Shown: positions 36,598 through 51,399 of the stretch, in pieces
Layout of the letters: each line of letters starts with the position of its first letter
Position numbering within the stretch: position 1 is the first letter of the stretch
Assembly (NCBI GenBank): GCA_028583405.1
Contig: CM053247.1
Coordinates: 14,740,777-14,804,776, forward strand
Length of the DNA stretch: 64,000 bases
Direction: 5' to 3'
From: Pogonophryne albipinna
Taxonomy: Eukaryota; Chordata; Actinopteri; Perciformes; Artedidraconidae
Notes under the pieces: generated by a model
The model's input: the letters and a program-made list of their open reading frames with translations, nothing else
Databases searched by the model: none
What the model was told of the DNA's origin: nothing
Made by a program: the position numbers and the translations under genes

Positions 36598-36979
36598 CAG
36601 GGATGTCAAACTCAATTTCATCGCGGGCCACATTCGCATAAAGGTTGCACTCAAAGGGCCGGTTGTAACTATATAAATATATATATAAAATAATGTATTA
36701 TATTACATTATTGCCTCTGAATTGGATTATTATCGGATAGGATAATAACTTAGTAATTAACTACGTCTGAAAGCAGAAGTCCAGGGCAAATAATTGCAAG
36801 TCTCTTCAGTGCGCATGTCACAAAACGAGATGCATTGTGGGACATGTAGTTTATGGGCAACCTGCTTATGGCATGTAACCGTAATAAACGTATTATATTC
36901 TTTGCAAGTTCTTGCGGGGCCACATAAAATGAAGTCGCGGGCCGGATTTGCCCCCCGGGCCTTGAGTTTGAGACCCCTG
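36598..36979. mobile_element. Small non-autonomous hAT element (CAGGGGTGTC family), independent insertion
   Basis: It is 382 bp with ends CAGGGATGTCAAACTCAA and TTGAGTTTGAGACCCCTG, flanked by a perfect 8-bp duplication CTTTAATG (36590-36597 and 36980-36987). Its interior matches the copy at 23753 in inverse orientation but differs clearly in sequence. It lies 92 bases downstream of the kremen1 kringle exon donor. Confidence 0.9.
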
Positions 36980-38494
36980 CTTTAATGCTAAGTGGGACCA
37001 ACTTTTAGAGGCTTCTAGACATATGTTCACCCAGGACATAGATTATAGAACTGAAAATGATGAAAAATGTCATTTGCACTTAAATCACAACATCTTCAAC
37101 TTTACCTCAGAGTTACATAAAACCTTCTTAAACACATTGTGTATATAATCATTAAAATATACTTTGTTGGTATGAGTCCTGTGAGCAAATGAGACCCCCC
37201 CCCCACACTAGTGGTGCCTCCCAAAATATTGTAGATTCTGAAATAACGGCCAAACCTACGTCACTCCACTCTATTTCTTTTACAAAGGCTACAGATGAAG
37301 ATGAAGATTATTAAGACTAAGATTAGTTCCAAAGCAGCTCCCTCTCCTTTTTTTATGTTGTTAAGCAATCTTCCTTTGTCCTGGAAATCTATCAGTTTTA
37401 CCGCAAAATCTAAAGTGACTTTCAATGTAAGACTAACAATCTTTTAAGCAGTTATGACAAGTGATTGATGTTATTGATGTCAAAATGCTTTGAGTAACAC
37501 CGTTCAAACTCAGATGGATACTGAGGTTTGACAGAGCTTTGAACTTCTTGGACAAAGCATTTGACTGTATGAATAATTTAGAAACAGTTTGTGTCCTTTT
37601 TGCGAAGGTTCTGAGCGCAGGGGAGCTGCTCAGACATCTGCCCCTGAATATTTTATTGGTAGTACCCGAACAGAACGTTTAGCCCCGGTCTTCACAAGGA
37701 CACAAACACGCCTGAAGAGTTTGTCTAAGCAACTCTCCATCCATCATCCCTAGAATGTGAAAGGACACGGTGGCTTTTGGTGTCTAGGAAACACTTTAAA
37801 ATCTGTCTGTCACAGTCCAAGTACGACTGTCGGCATTGTATGCACCAATGTCAAAGTTGTGTATTTGCCGGGAGCCACACTGTTCCGTGAGTCGGTTCAA
37901 ATTCACCGAGACTACCAGAACGGTGGCTTGGCCACGATCGCCAAGCCGTAGGAAACAGAACCACCCCTCCCTCCCCTCCCTGGCCCAAAGCCCCTGAAAC
38001 ATTTCTCTAAGTCACGGTTGTAAACTCATAATGCAGAAATGCTTTGAAGGAGCACAGATCAGATTAGTTTTTAACTTGAACTGGATGGGAATTTGGGAGA
38101 TTTATGAGTGGGATACATGGAGAGGATCCAGGAAGGCTTTCCCTGCACATTAGTAGTGTATTATGTCAGAAGAACAGCGGTCAAAAATGGACATCTCCAC
38201 TGTTTGGATGTGCCTGTTTTCTTGGCCCCTGGTGGAGTAAGCAGCTTTTCCAACTTACTAACAGCTCATAGCTTTGTTTCTTCCTGACAGAGGGATTTCT
38301 GTCACTTAGGGCTCCAGTTACAACTACTCCCAGTCTCTCTCAGACATAAAGAATCACCCATCAGTGGGGCTATGGGGACCAAAGTGGCCACTTCATTATG
38401 AAAAGATGAGGGATGGCATGTCTGCACAGGGTCAAGTATTTGTGCATGTGTCCTCCCACAAGTATGTCTCTGCAGAGGAGAGGGTAATCCCGCT

Positions 38495-38700
38495 GTAATC
38501 AGAATCAGAATACCTTTAGTCCCACAGAGGGGAAATGTACATTTGTTACAGCAGAAAAGAGCCAAAGACAGCTTAATGTTAACTAAGAAGCATGCATAAA
38601 ACACATATTAATATCAGAATTCCTTTATTTGTCCTGCAATGGGGACATTTATTGTATTACAGCAGCAGAAGTATAGTGCAGAAAATGTTACCAAAAATAT
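38495..38700. repeat. Two tandem LINE/SINE-like 3' tail fragments
   Basis: ATCAGAATACCTTTAGTCCC...GTTACAGCAG and ATCAGAATTCCTTTATTTGTCC...ATTACAGCAG are two diverged copies of a fish repeat tail in direct order, about 130 bases apart, just upstream of the camk2b linker exon. Confidence 0.55.
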
Positions 38701-38808
38701 ACAAATAAGAGATTTTTTTTATTTCTTCATCCCTTTGTGTTCTCTAATCTATTTATTTACATTACTCCACCACCATCCACCCATCCTTCCTGCATTGCCG
38801 GCCCTCAG

Positions 38809-40554
<1,746 letters not shown>

Positions 40555-40847
40555 GGTATGAGCGAAACACTGACAGCAGGAGATGTAATGCACATACTCT
40601 TGTTCTTTGGAAAGGAGCTGCAGCTGTTGAACCTTTACTGTGTACTTTGAGGGAATGACATACTTTGAGCGATCACATTAATACAGCAAAGACAACAGTA
40701 TATTATTGTACACATTGTCTGCATTGCTGTTGTTTTTATGGGAGCTTTCACTGTGTGGAAGCAATTACTAAATAGATTTAAGTTGCAGTGCCACAGAGCA
40801 AAAGAAAATCAGTGCTAGCTTTAATTCCCACAGAATTAATCCTTTAA

Positions 40848-41231
40848 CCCTCCTATTGTCTTCGTTTCCCCCCCCTTACTTTGGTGTTCACTGTCAAATT
40901 TGACCGGTCCTGTTTTAACTGCTATTACATTAACACAAAAAACATGAATCATCACCAAATTTCATTTAACACCCTTTCAAACTGTAAATATTGTATCAGA
41001 CTACTGGTATACATGAGAAACTGCTAATTCCTTTTCCGGGAACACCATGGTGTTACAAAGTTGACTAAATCATCCAAAATTCAAATAAAGTGGTGATCAG
41101 CCATTTTATATGTTCAAATGTCTACTGTGAAGGATATCATAAAGCCTTAATGCAATCGAATGTAAAACAAAAAAGTTATGATTGATGAAAGTAGTAAATC
41201 GGTCAGATTTGACCCGAAGACAACAGGAGGG
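40848..41231. mobile_element. piggyBac-type miniature element (TTAA-flanked)
   Basis: The inverted ends are CCCTCCTATTGTCTTCG and CGAAGACAACAGGAGGG, with TTAA on both sides (40844-40847 and 41232-41235). TTAA duplication with CCC...GGG ends is the piggyBac pattern. The element is 384 bp with no coding potential. Internal ends also contain TTTGACC-type repeats. It lies about 300 bases past the camk2b stop codon, in the putative 3' intron. Confidence 0.78.
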
Positions 41232-41235
41232 TTAA

Positions 41236-41854
41236 AGGTCTCCTATTATACTATTTTTATATAAAATCTATTTAAAAAAAGGCTATGAAGTGTTTTGCTC
41301 AAAATACCAAACAGATCACCCATTCTAGCCATGCCTCATATCCCTCTATTTCAGCCAGGTTAGAGAAGTGCTGATTCTGGGAGTTTAGCCTTTCAGGAGA
41401 ATTCTACGAGATACTCAGCTAAACGCTGCCGGGATTAAACGCAATATCATGTTCAAAACCACATCAAGGATTATTTCTGAAACAGTATGGAGCTCAAATG
41501 CTTTTCTCTTGTGGGTTTACCACAAGGTGAGTTCCTTTTTTTATATCCTGGTCTTTTACACATACTCTCTCCAGTACAGCGTTACTTGCTAATGTAAACA
41601 AAGACCATATTACTTCCAAAACACGTTGTGCATTGTTTCTGATAGCGACGTTTCTGATGCCAGCACACATTTTAATAATGTCGTCATGACCGCAGCAAAT
41701 CTGGATCAGCTCCGTTGTACCCCTGTTTTTAGAGATTTGGGTAAGGAGGAAAAAAGACAGGGTTTTATTTTCTGACACTTTGTGAGTTCCCACACCGGGG
41801 ACACATTTCTGTATAAAAGACATCAAAACGTGCATTTTGCATGATAGGAAACCT
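41236..41854. mobile_element. TTAA-flanked miniature element (GGACCTATTATGC family), copy 1
   Basis: The ends read AAGGTCTCCTATTATAC-like on the left and GCATGATAGGAAACCTT-like on the right, with TTAA at 41232-41235 and 41855-41858. It is closely related over its full length to 59498-60184. It shares its left TTAA with the piggyBac-type element next to it. Confidence 0.7.
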
Positions 41855-42039
41855 TTAAGATACTTCCATGAATTTACTTTTGCTTCTGCTCCTCATGTAC
41901 TGTGTGGTGTTTCATCAACTGCATTTATTTATTCTTTTTTTGATTGTAGCATTAAGCTGATTCTGTAGCCAGACTGCTTGACACACAGTCATCCTTAAGT
42001 TTTGTATGATTCCGGTCAGACTTGTTTTTAAATATTTAT

Positions 42040-42368
42040 AATTGAAATTCAAACCAACAAACATTGTCCAATTTGTATAAATAAACCTGTCAGCAATTTG
42101 TTCAAAAACTGCAGTGAAAAGAAATCAAGTTTTAAAGATTCTGCATAGCATTTTGTGCCTCGACTGTTACATTACTCCATCCTTTAAAGTTCAAAAAGCT
42201 CTTGCTGCAGCACCTCATTTCACCCTCTGTCTGAAACCAGAGCCCAGTCTGCTCTGATTGGTTAGCTGGCCGGATTTGATCCTTTGCAGACCATTTACAT
42301 GCACAAAAAGCTATATAACACATTACAGGAAAGAGAAAACCCTACAAAGAATAATAGGGCCTCTTTAA
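42040..42368. repeat. Fragment of another TTAA-type miniature element
   Basis: The right end AATAATAGGGCCTCTTTAA resembles the ends of the two TTAA elements described nearby. The left end could not be located, so the extent is approximate. It contains CTGATTGGTTAGCTGGCC, a motif common in such fish elements. Confidence 0.4.
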
Positions 42369-42565
42369 GCGGAAGAAACGGATCAATACTTGAATGTGTT
42401 GCGTTAATAAGGCGGATGACATCATCAGCATTAATTCAGTAATCCATAGAAATATTTGGCAAGGAAGCAAATAAGCCAATATCCCAAAATGTCGAACTAT
42501 TCCTTTCATTATGAAGATCTGATCTCAGTCATACATTAATAATGCGGTTTTGTTTTCTTTTTCAG

Positions 42566-45500
42566 GGTGGAATGCCATATCTTTGTCTGTCAGGAGTGAT
42601 CAGCAGGAGGACGAGGAGGGGACGAAAGAACAAGTCCAGTGTCGGTTTGGGGAAAGGCCCCTCATCAACAAACCCCCCTTCACTGGACGCCCAGCCTCAA
42701 CCCCCAGCATGCATCTCTTCTTCTTTTTATTCTACTACTACTCTCCCCTTTGCTTGTCATCTGTCCTACAACATCTTCTGACAACTATCAAACGACTACT
42801 CGACATCCCTCACCACACTGGGTGTTGGGGCGGGGGTGTTCCTTCTTCCTTCTTCCTTCTTCCTTCTTCCTTCTTCCTTATATCAACCCTCTTGTCCTCC
42901 TGTGAATCTACACTTGTGTGACATAAAAACTGCACTGGACATACGTTATGTAAAGTTTTAAGTCAAATCTATTATTATCATTACTATATTATTATTATTA
43001 TCACACAGTTGTAATTGTATATGTAATTTGTATAATTCAACATTTCTGATGCCAGTGGTTTTTAGAGTCGAAGGTTTTTTTTAGTTTTTTCTCTTATCTT
43101 TTTAAGGAAGCATGTTTTTTCCCCTATATTAACAGTGGCTGTTTTTTATTGTGGCTATTAAGTGGAAAATGATATTGGCAGTTTTTGGTCATTTGCTTCT
43201 TGTATGTTAGCTATGATTCTGCGCCCAAACACATGCACATGTTTTTGATTGTTTTGGGGAGTTCTTTTTTTTGGAAGGGGTGGGTCCGATGTGTGAATGT
43301 TGAGAGTGAGTCTTTACGAAAGTGTGAGTGTGCAAAAGGAGAGCCCATACATAGTGCGAGATGTAATGACAGTTGAGGAATCTGGTGTTTCCCTCGCTGC
43401 AACCACCCCTGGTATAATGGGTTATCTAAGCTCTGTCTTCCTGTCTCAAAAAAATTCAAACATACAAAAACGCACGCAATAGGAGTTTTACCCAGGTCTC
43501 AAAAAAGAATACATGTTTTCTGTAAGTAAGAATGTTCCCTTTGTGGTTTTGTACTGCTGCCATCATGAGAATCATTAGAATGTTCTTAATATTACAAGAT
43601 GTTAAATCTATGAAAGGACATACAGACTTAATTATTGTTACCTTATGACAACTTCCACATGTTCTGTGAGAAAAGCATCCAGATAATAAAGCAGATGTCA
43701 TAGGAACCAAAAATTATTCATTTATTTTTAACTAGATTCAGACTTCTTTTACATATTTTTGGGGGCTCATGATAACAAGTGTAATATATCATACTGACTT
43801 CAAAGTTGTTATTGTAAACACATGAAACTGAGCACTATTCTTTCTCACACAATAATAATCCAGACGCTTGAAGCATAATGTGTTTTTCTTAAAAGTCAAG
43901 ATATTTTTTACGAGGAAATCTCTGTGCTTTGCTGAAAACACAACAGCCGGTTCCTCTTTTAACAATCAAAATAACAAAAGTGGAGAATAGACCTTTCTCA
44001 CTTCCAGTAACTTTCAACACTTACACATCAGTAATGAAGACTCAAAAGTGTGCGTTTAAAGCCTCTACAAGTGTGAGGAGTTTCACGCCAGAGCATTAGA
44101 TCACAAGCTTTGGGCTTCTCTCCTCTGTGGTCTGGTTCCTCATTCAGAGCCGTCCTATGGGTGTGTCTGCCAGCATGTACAGAACGTGTGTGTGCGTGTG
44201 CGTGCGTGTGTTCTTTACAAGTCTATAGATTATATATTTGAGGTTTGTGTTGTGTGAGGATGGAAAGAGAAGGCGTTATTTCGGAGGACATATCAGTCCC
44301 CTGCCTTCAGATGTGGACTTTTTATCTTGTGAATTTTATGGTTTTTTTCATGTATTGTGTTTTTATCAGCTTTTTATGATATGAAGTGCTTGTGCCAGCG
44401 GTGGCAGGATTTATCCGATTGAGTTCGCAACCCTGAAAACCGTTTTTGTTGGGTTTCTTTCTTGCGATAAGCTCCTTTGTACTTCGCTTGTCCACCATTG
44501 GCTGCCTTCACGTTTGTCTCGCTCCTATTGGTCAGACCAAGATATAAAAGAGACCGGGCAGTCGGTTTGGTGAATAGTCCTCAGGTTTCTATTTATTTAT
44601 TTATTTTAAGTGGATATTTGTATTGTGTTTTTTTTTCTCCTATTTTACAGCTCATGCATTCGTGCAAGTACTGTCTGTCGTTGTTTAAAGGGAAACTGAT
44701 CCGTGTAAAACACACTGTTTTTAAAGGGATAGTACACCCAATTTGCATCCTGCATGCGTTTTGTTTTTTTGTAACGACCAACATGGTGTGATTTATTATT
44801 ATTTTCCTGCTTTTTTTCCTCTACAACCTTTGATTGAAGTTGTCTTTAACATTATTTCCGTTGTTTTATGGTGTCCACCGTTGTCTTCCACTTAGGTCAT
44901 TACCATCTCTCTTTAAATCTCATATAATACAGCATTGTATTTTGTCCCATCATCGCTCCTTATTTAGGGGATGAAGCTTTTATCAAAGGAAGGATGTTTT
45001 TTTTATCAAGGTCAACCGATTAGTAGTTATAAAATCGTGTCTCACAAAGTAACAGTGTTAAGTTGACCCTGTACTAAAAGTAAAAGGTCAAAGGTTACCC
45101 GCAGGTGTTCAATGCGTGGTCGTGCTGACCAGACTCCCCCACCCCCTTCCAAAAAAGGAGATAGCAGCATGTACAGTACACAGGTGTTGTTCTTTTTTTC
45201 TTCATAGTGTGTTTACTACCCTTGATGATCACCATAATAGTTTCACAAATGAGGTAGCAGACGGTAATAAACAACTGCAGCTAGCTAGCTAGCTAGTTAG
45301 CATCGTAGCTGGCATTTTTTTTGCATGACTGTCAACAGGACACTTGCTGTTTTGCTTTATATTTGGTTTCTCATTTTCTCCTGAATGCTGGTATACTCAA
45401 CCTTTCTCTGTCTATTTTCTCAGCTTTTTAAGTGCATATAACTATTTTTGTCTCAAAATGATATTGTGAAGTTGATCAGGATGTTAATGATTGTGGCACC

Positions 45501-46230
45501 ATGAGGATGTTGACCGTGAAGATGAGGATGTTATGAAAATGAGTTTGCATGCTTTCCTATGGGGCTCTGTGTTGTCAGTGCAGAAGGGCTGCCTTTGACG
45601 TATCTGAGAAACACAACGGGGTTTATCTCTGTAGAACAAGGAGAAGCTCACAATGTAATGATTGATCAGGGCTGCACAATTATGTCCTAAACACCCGTTC
45701 TGATTACATCATGATGTTGATACATGACAATTTCCCCTTGTATCGCATTGTATCAAAAGACTTTTCATCACAGACATGTTTTACATTTTTAACTAAATAA
45801 ATGTAAAAACTTTGATATATCATGATGTTGTATGAATGATTAAAGCTAATATGAAAAAAAGCCATACACACATATTCACTACTCTCTGCTGCCTTCCTGT
45901 CAGCTGTTTGTTTCACGTGAAGCGTTACTGAGATAAACTGGAGCCTCCGTTTCTCTCTGAACCTCGGCCATCTTCTTTCTCCAGACAGTGAACAAGTGGC
46001 ACTGACAACACGGAGCCGGCTCCTCTTCCTCGGGGCTCTTTCCCTCTTTCTCCCATTCCCTCTGTTTCCATCCTAACTCGATCATTTCTCTGCAGTTGGC
46101 CCTTTCTGATTTCCCATTGTCTCTTTTTGCCACTTTCTTCTGTACAATAATATGAACCCTCTAGTTCCCTGACTCTTCTGATTATTGCTCTGTTCTCTTA
46201 CACGTGTTTCTATAACTTCAAGACAATGTG
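42566..46230 (+). other. Possible camk2b 3' untranslated exon and downstream DNA
   Basis: A strong acceptor (TTTTCTTTTTCAG) precedes 42566 and could pair with the donor-like GTATGA at 40556. Downstream sequence to about 45.9 kb is T-rich, has no plausible coding exon and contains AATAAA near 45797. That is compatible with a long neuronal 3' untranslated region, but transcription cannot be shown from sequence. A (TTCTTCC)n tract lies at 42841-42879 and common fish repeat fragments near 44700. Confidence 0.35.
42841..42879. repeat. TTCTTCC repeat
   Basis: Five to six 7-bp units in the putative camk2b 3' exon. Confidence 0.85.
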
Positions 46231-46273
46231 AGATGAATGTATGGACTCAACCGAGCGAGAGAAAGGGGAACTC
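46230..46273. other. Filler sequence at the copy C left junction
   Basis: TGAGATGAATGTATGGACTC followed by AACCGAGCGAGAGAAAGGGG AACTC matches dnah2 intron sequence at 26620-26665 with one mismatch (CAACAG against CAACCG). It directly abuts the start of copy C. Sequence left of it is unrelated to dnah2. Confidence 0.85.
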
Positions 46274-47723
46274 TGAAACGGAGACTCTTTCCCTTCTGTC
46301 CCCGTTGAGAGGCTCTTTCCCTTCCTCCTCCTCCCTCCTCTCTTTTTCTCTCTCTTCCCTCATGCAGGTTTCTTTTCGGTGGAAGAGTCTTGGACATTGC
46401 CTGCCCCGCCTCCATAGTCACTGGCACTGACACTGTACAACTCGCCCAAATTCCATTATTAACAACAATTCAATGGAGAACAACAAGACCCTGCAGTGTG
46501 TCCCTTTATAAGTGTTTAGTTCAAGAGTCAAACTCCCTGTTGGAGGTAAAGGGGCCAAGAGCCACTTGGGGAATCAAAAGTTTTTCTTTGGAGATGTCTG
46601 GTAATCTTGTCAGGTTCCGGTCAATTCCCAAGAAAACGAAAACTAGGCCAAGAGCATGTTGGGAAATCAAATTAAAGCCCATGCCATTTAGCTCCCACAC
46701 AGATGGCTCCTCAGATGCGTTATAAAGGGGTCCCCAATAAATGCAGATTGATTTAATTTCACTGGTAATGCATTCAAAAGCACTCACTGTAATCTGATTA
46801 GACATTTCCCATGCGTTTTCTCTAATGTGACAGAACAAGTTCAAACATGTCTAGAGAACCGTTTTCCAGGGTTCTTATTACATGGGAAATGTTGGATTCC
46901 CTCATCAAAGATATTCAATAAATGTCTACACTTTTCCACCATTTTAGAAGCTGCTGTTTTACAGTTTCTGAGTGGATAAGCATATGGAAGAAGTTGACTT
47001 CCAATGCCTTTACGAAACAAAAAGATTTGCTCCAAAATAACACATCATCTGAACACAGAGATGTTAGAAAAAGGAAAAACAATGCACAATGTTTAACTTT
47101 GAAAACTTTGGATAGTGTATTCCTCTAATCCAATTCAATTGTCAGACAGGAAGGTTAATAACCAGCGCATAACAAATATATATCTAGGTTGTTTCCACAT
47201 CATATTTACATTCAAGTTAATTTCAGCTGCTTTAATCAGCTTTCATCCATAAAACACACCTCCGAAGTCTGATATCTTTGTAACCAGCATGCTTGAGAAT
47301 TAGCCAATTGACATTTTTATTCAACATGTTGCTATGAGCCCCCCCTCCGGTTCCCACCCAACGAGAGACCACCAGTGTACACACAGAGACTTGGGTCTGA
47401 TAAAGAGGCTCTTAAACCCTGAGGAAGTTTGTGTTTTGTCTTTTATGAGAAAAATACTTACGTCTGAATACAACCTTGAGCACAACCCCCTCCCCCCTCT
47501 CTCTGGTCCCCCTCTCTCATTACTGGACCATTCTTCCCCCCGGCTCACTTTCTCCAGGGTCCTTCTCTTGTTTTTCTCCCTCTCCCTTTCAGGAGTTTGG
47601 GCTGAGTCCTTTTCCAGTGGGGAAGTCCGGGCCTTCTCTCTCACAACGCTGAGCGACTCCAAACGTCTTGTGGGAGGCTTCATTAGAATTCATTTGTTTG
47701 AAAAGGTTCATTTCTCCTCCCTT

Positions 47724-48331
47724 AATAATAATAATAATAATAATTCATTTATTTTATATAGGTGCCTTTCAAGGCTCTCAAGGTCGCCGTACAAACACAT
47801 AAAAAACAAGATACACAATACATAACACCAGCATAAGAGTCATAAACAAGACAATGCAGTATATAAATCAATCAAATAACCAAATAAATAAAAACAGAGG
47901 ATGTGTGATGGATAATGATCAGGGTGGATATGCGAGTGTGAAGAGATATGTTTTGAGGCGTGATTTGAAAATGGGGAGAGAGTCAGTGTTGCGGATGTCA
48001 GGTGGGAGGGAGTTCCAGAGGCGGGGTGCAGAGCGGCTGAAGGCTCTAGACCCCATGGTGGTTAAACGGAAGGGGGGTGCAGTGAGGCTGAGGGAAGCAG
48101 AAGATCTGAGTGTGCGGATGGGTGTGTTGATGTGCAGGAGGTCGGAGAGGTACAGAGGAGTGAGTTTATGGATGGCCTTAAAGGCGAGGAGCAGAATCTT
48201 AAAAACGATACGGGATTTGACGGGGAGCCAGTGAAGTTGCTGAAGAACAGGAGTGATGTGGTTAATGGAGGGGGTTCTGGTGATGATGCGGGCGGTCCTT
48301 CTGTCTTGTTTTCAGGTTGGGGGATTATAGC
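47724..48331. repeat. Teleost interspersed repeat with AAT tract, copy C
   Basis: Duplicate of the repeat at 3033-3640 within copy C, with a single G to T change near 48163. Confidence 0.6.
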
Positions 48332-48792
48332 ATAAAAACATTCTTGACTTCACCTTGATTAACTGCATTGTTTGCGTGTTGCTACTGTGTGACAAATCTA
48401 ATATTCACAAAAGGACATTCTTTTTTGATTTATGAATGTACCATTAAAATACTTTTGTTCATAAAAGATTCCAACTGATTTGTGTTTCCAGGTCTGTCTG
48501 GTGAGTTAGCCAGAACAGGATACAGTATATTATGGGCTTCATGAAAACATTGGGAATTCAGTGTATTTCCAAACAGAAGCACTTATTTCCAATGATGTAA
48601 TTCAACTCATATTTTGAACATATTATCTACAGCCCAGGACTGTCATCACACATTCCACAACAGCTAATCAGATTACTAGAGAATTCAATGAGAACAGCAG
48701 ACAGTTAGATGACCAGACAGACACTTGATCCAGATGTTGCAATAAGCAAGTTTCCAGTGAAACACTTACCAGAAGGAGACTATTCCCTGTGT

Positions 48793-48824
<32 letters not shown>

Positions 48825-49196
48825 CGGTTGTTGATGTTTGAGCAGGGTAAAAGGGGGGTCAGTGTGGAAAGACTGATGCCGGTCTGTAAAGAGGCGGACA
48901 GACGAGACTAAAAAGGAAATGAAGATACAAAGAAGCCTTACCAGAATTGAGTCAGACCAACTTCAAAGTATCAAAGAATGACTCATTGTAAGAGGCCAGG
49001 TGTGGTGACCTGTTTCATAGAATGCAAAACATTTGAGAAGTAACACAGTGTTTTAATTTAAAATACATTTTGCAGTGTATCGAAGCCTTGAATCCATTTC
49101 AATCCAGTAACAAACAGCTCTAACAATAAATAATATTCCTCAGTAACAAATAGTCAGTGGTTGTGTGTGTGTGTATGTGTGTGTGTGTTAAAGCAT

Positions 49197-49637
49197 TTAG
49201 TTGTCCAGGCTCAAGAGTAGAGCAGTCCCTCTCTTGATCCAATGGTCTGGGGTCACAGCTCCAGATTTGAGTTCTATACCGACCACAAAAGAAGGCCGGC
49301 CTGATCCCCCCGAACGCACCGGGAAGTAGTAACACGGACACAGGTACACACCTGCACACACAAGAGAAACAGACAGAGTTGAGACCACAGTGCATGACAT
49401 CACGGACTATATACAAACAGATGGAGAAAATCAGAACTGATGATGAATAGTGCAGAAATCCCCCCCAAAAGTCCCAAACTATTCACCCTTGGCCGCCTTC
49501 TTGCGGTTCTCCACAGGCTTGAAGTGGATGGTTGGGATGGGGCAGACCATCTGCATGGGCTCAGCCTCCACCAGACAGGAGTTCCTCTTGTCCCAACCAG
49601 CCCCCTCCAAGAACAAACCTCGGACAAATACTCCATC
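49197..49637 (-). pseudogene. dnah2: dnah2 terminal two exons, copy C (duplicate fragment)
   Basis: Exons at 49487-49637 and 49197-49351 have the same coding content and splice signals as copies A and B. The sequence to their right (5' side on the minus strand) is the shared transposon nest, then, past 54904, non-dnah2 DNA leading to a neurexin first exon. No preceding dnah2 exon is present, so the fragment cannot be expressed as part of a normal dnah2 message from this position. Confidence 0.75.
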
Positions 49638-51399
49638 CTGTAGGGGGAGGCAGGGAGTGAGTAGGGAAACAAGGGAGAAAAGGGAGGGGGGAATCATGAA
49701 GTATTAGGTGAGATATTAACACTTGGTTGGAGGTCACATTTCGTAAACAATGTTTATGTCACACAGCCATGCCAATTAGTTAATGTAAAGTGGGAGGGGT
49801 GAAAAAAAAAGGAAAGATAAAGGCTGCAGGGGAGAGGAAGGAAAGAGGAGAGAGGGAAGAGCAGGGAGGAAAGGGAAGAGAAAAAAAACGAGATTGGTGA
49901 AAAAAAAAGGAAAGATAAAGGCTGCAGGGGAGAGGAAGGAAAGAGGAGAGAGGGAAGAGCAGGGAGGAAAGGGAAGAGAAAAAAAAACGAGATTGGTGAA
50001 AAAAACAGAGTGGGAAGCAATAGGTCATGAGGGAGCGAGTGAAGTAAGAGAACTGCCAAAGAGAAAGATGGAGGGAAGGAGGGGAAGAGAGACAGGACAC
50101 AAGAAGAAGGAGGGGAAGAGAAGAACAAACAAGGAAAGATAAGCTCTGACATAAGTAGGGTTGGGTATCGTTTGAATTTCCACGATTCTGATTCCGATTC
50201 CGATTCTACTTTTCGATTCCGGTTCTTAACGGTTCTCAATTCCGATTCTTTGAGGGGCAGGGTAAAAAAGATGCACGATATTGGTTTTTTGAAACCGATA
50301 CCGATAACTTCCTGCTTCTCAAGACCGATACCGATAACCGATAATAATATAATATATATATTAAATGTGCCTGTAGTTTTTGCACACCTGGTGGTAAAAA
50401 AAAGACTAGTAGTGAGCAAATGACATAAGCATTACTACTATGAACAAAACAAAGCCAAGAACAGTTTTGACTCTTCAAAGTGACCATATTTATTTTCCCA
50501 AATAAAGTTCTTGCCTTTTTCAAAAGCCTCGTCGATAGGTAAAAGCAGTGGCGTGCACAGACATTTATAGGGGCAGGTGCTCAAGAGAAAAAAAAAGGGC
50601 ACCTTCTGAGTCGTCGTGGCGGTCGCGCCGAAATTGTGCGCAAAAATGTGCCGGATAATGGCGGATTTTGTTAGTTTCTTTTCGGTTTGTGGTTACTTTA
50701 TTTCGGTTTTAGGGTTATGTTATTTAATTCTTATTTTTGCCTGATTTTACTGATTTATTATCAAAAAATTAATTATTTTAACATTTATTTTTATTATTCT
50801 AAATGACTTAGGGGGGTCCAATCTGAAGCTAGGGGGGGACGAAACCCCCCCCCCCCCCCGGGATTGATGCCCCTGGTGGAACCGCCGGCTGCCTTAGTAG
50901 TGTGAGATTTATTAAAGGCACATCTTGTATGTCGTAATTGCATATATATTTATTTCAATAACCATATGCTGTCTGATGCAGATGCCTATCTAAAACAAAT
51001 CAAATAGTAGGCTTACTAACTTCTACACGCTAAAGCAACTGTAGTCAGGGATGCAAACTCATCAGGTATGAAAAAGGTGACAAGGATCCGAGCCCCCCGA
51101 CCCCACGGAATATCGGCTTTAAAATTAGGAATAACAGAGGATTTTAGCAGTCAGAACAACTAAAGCAGCAGGTAATAATAACAGAAACGCCAAAGAGTTA
51201 CATCTAATAGAAATATATAAAAGCATTTATTTTAATTGTGTAGCAGTCAGTTTATAATTTTGGCAGCACTGTTGAGCATTATGAAAATGTATCTTCATGC
51301 CTCTTAGTATTTTTATAATACTTTTCTACTTTCACTTTAGGAACATTTTGATTGCAGGACTTTTACTGTAACAGAGTATTCCTACACTCTGGTACTTCT

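Noticed and set aside
37757..37951. 64-codon frame between kremen1 and camk2b
   Set aside because: There is no similarity to kremen or CaMKII exons and no paired splice sites.
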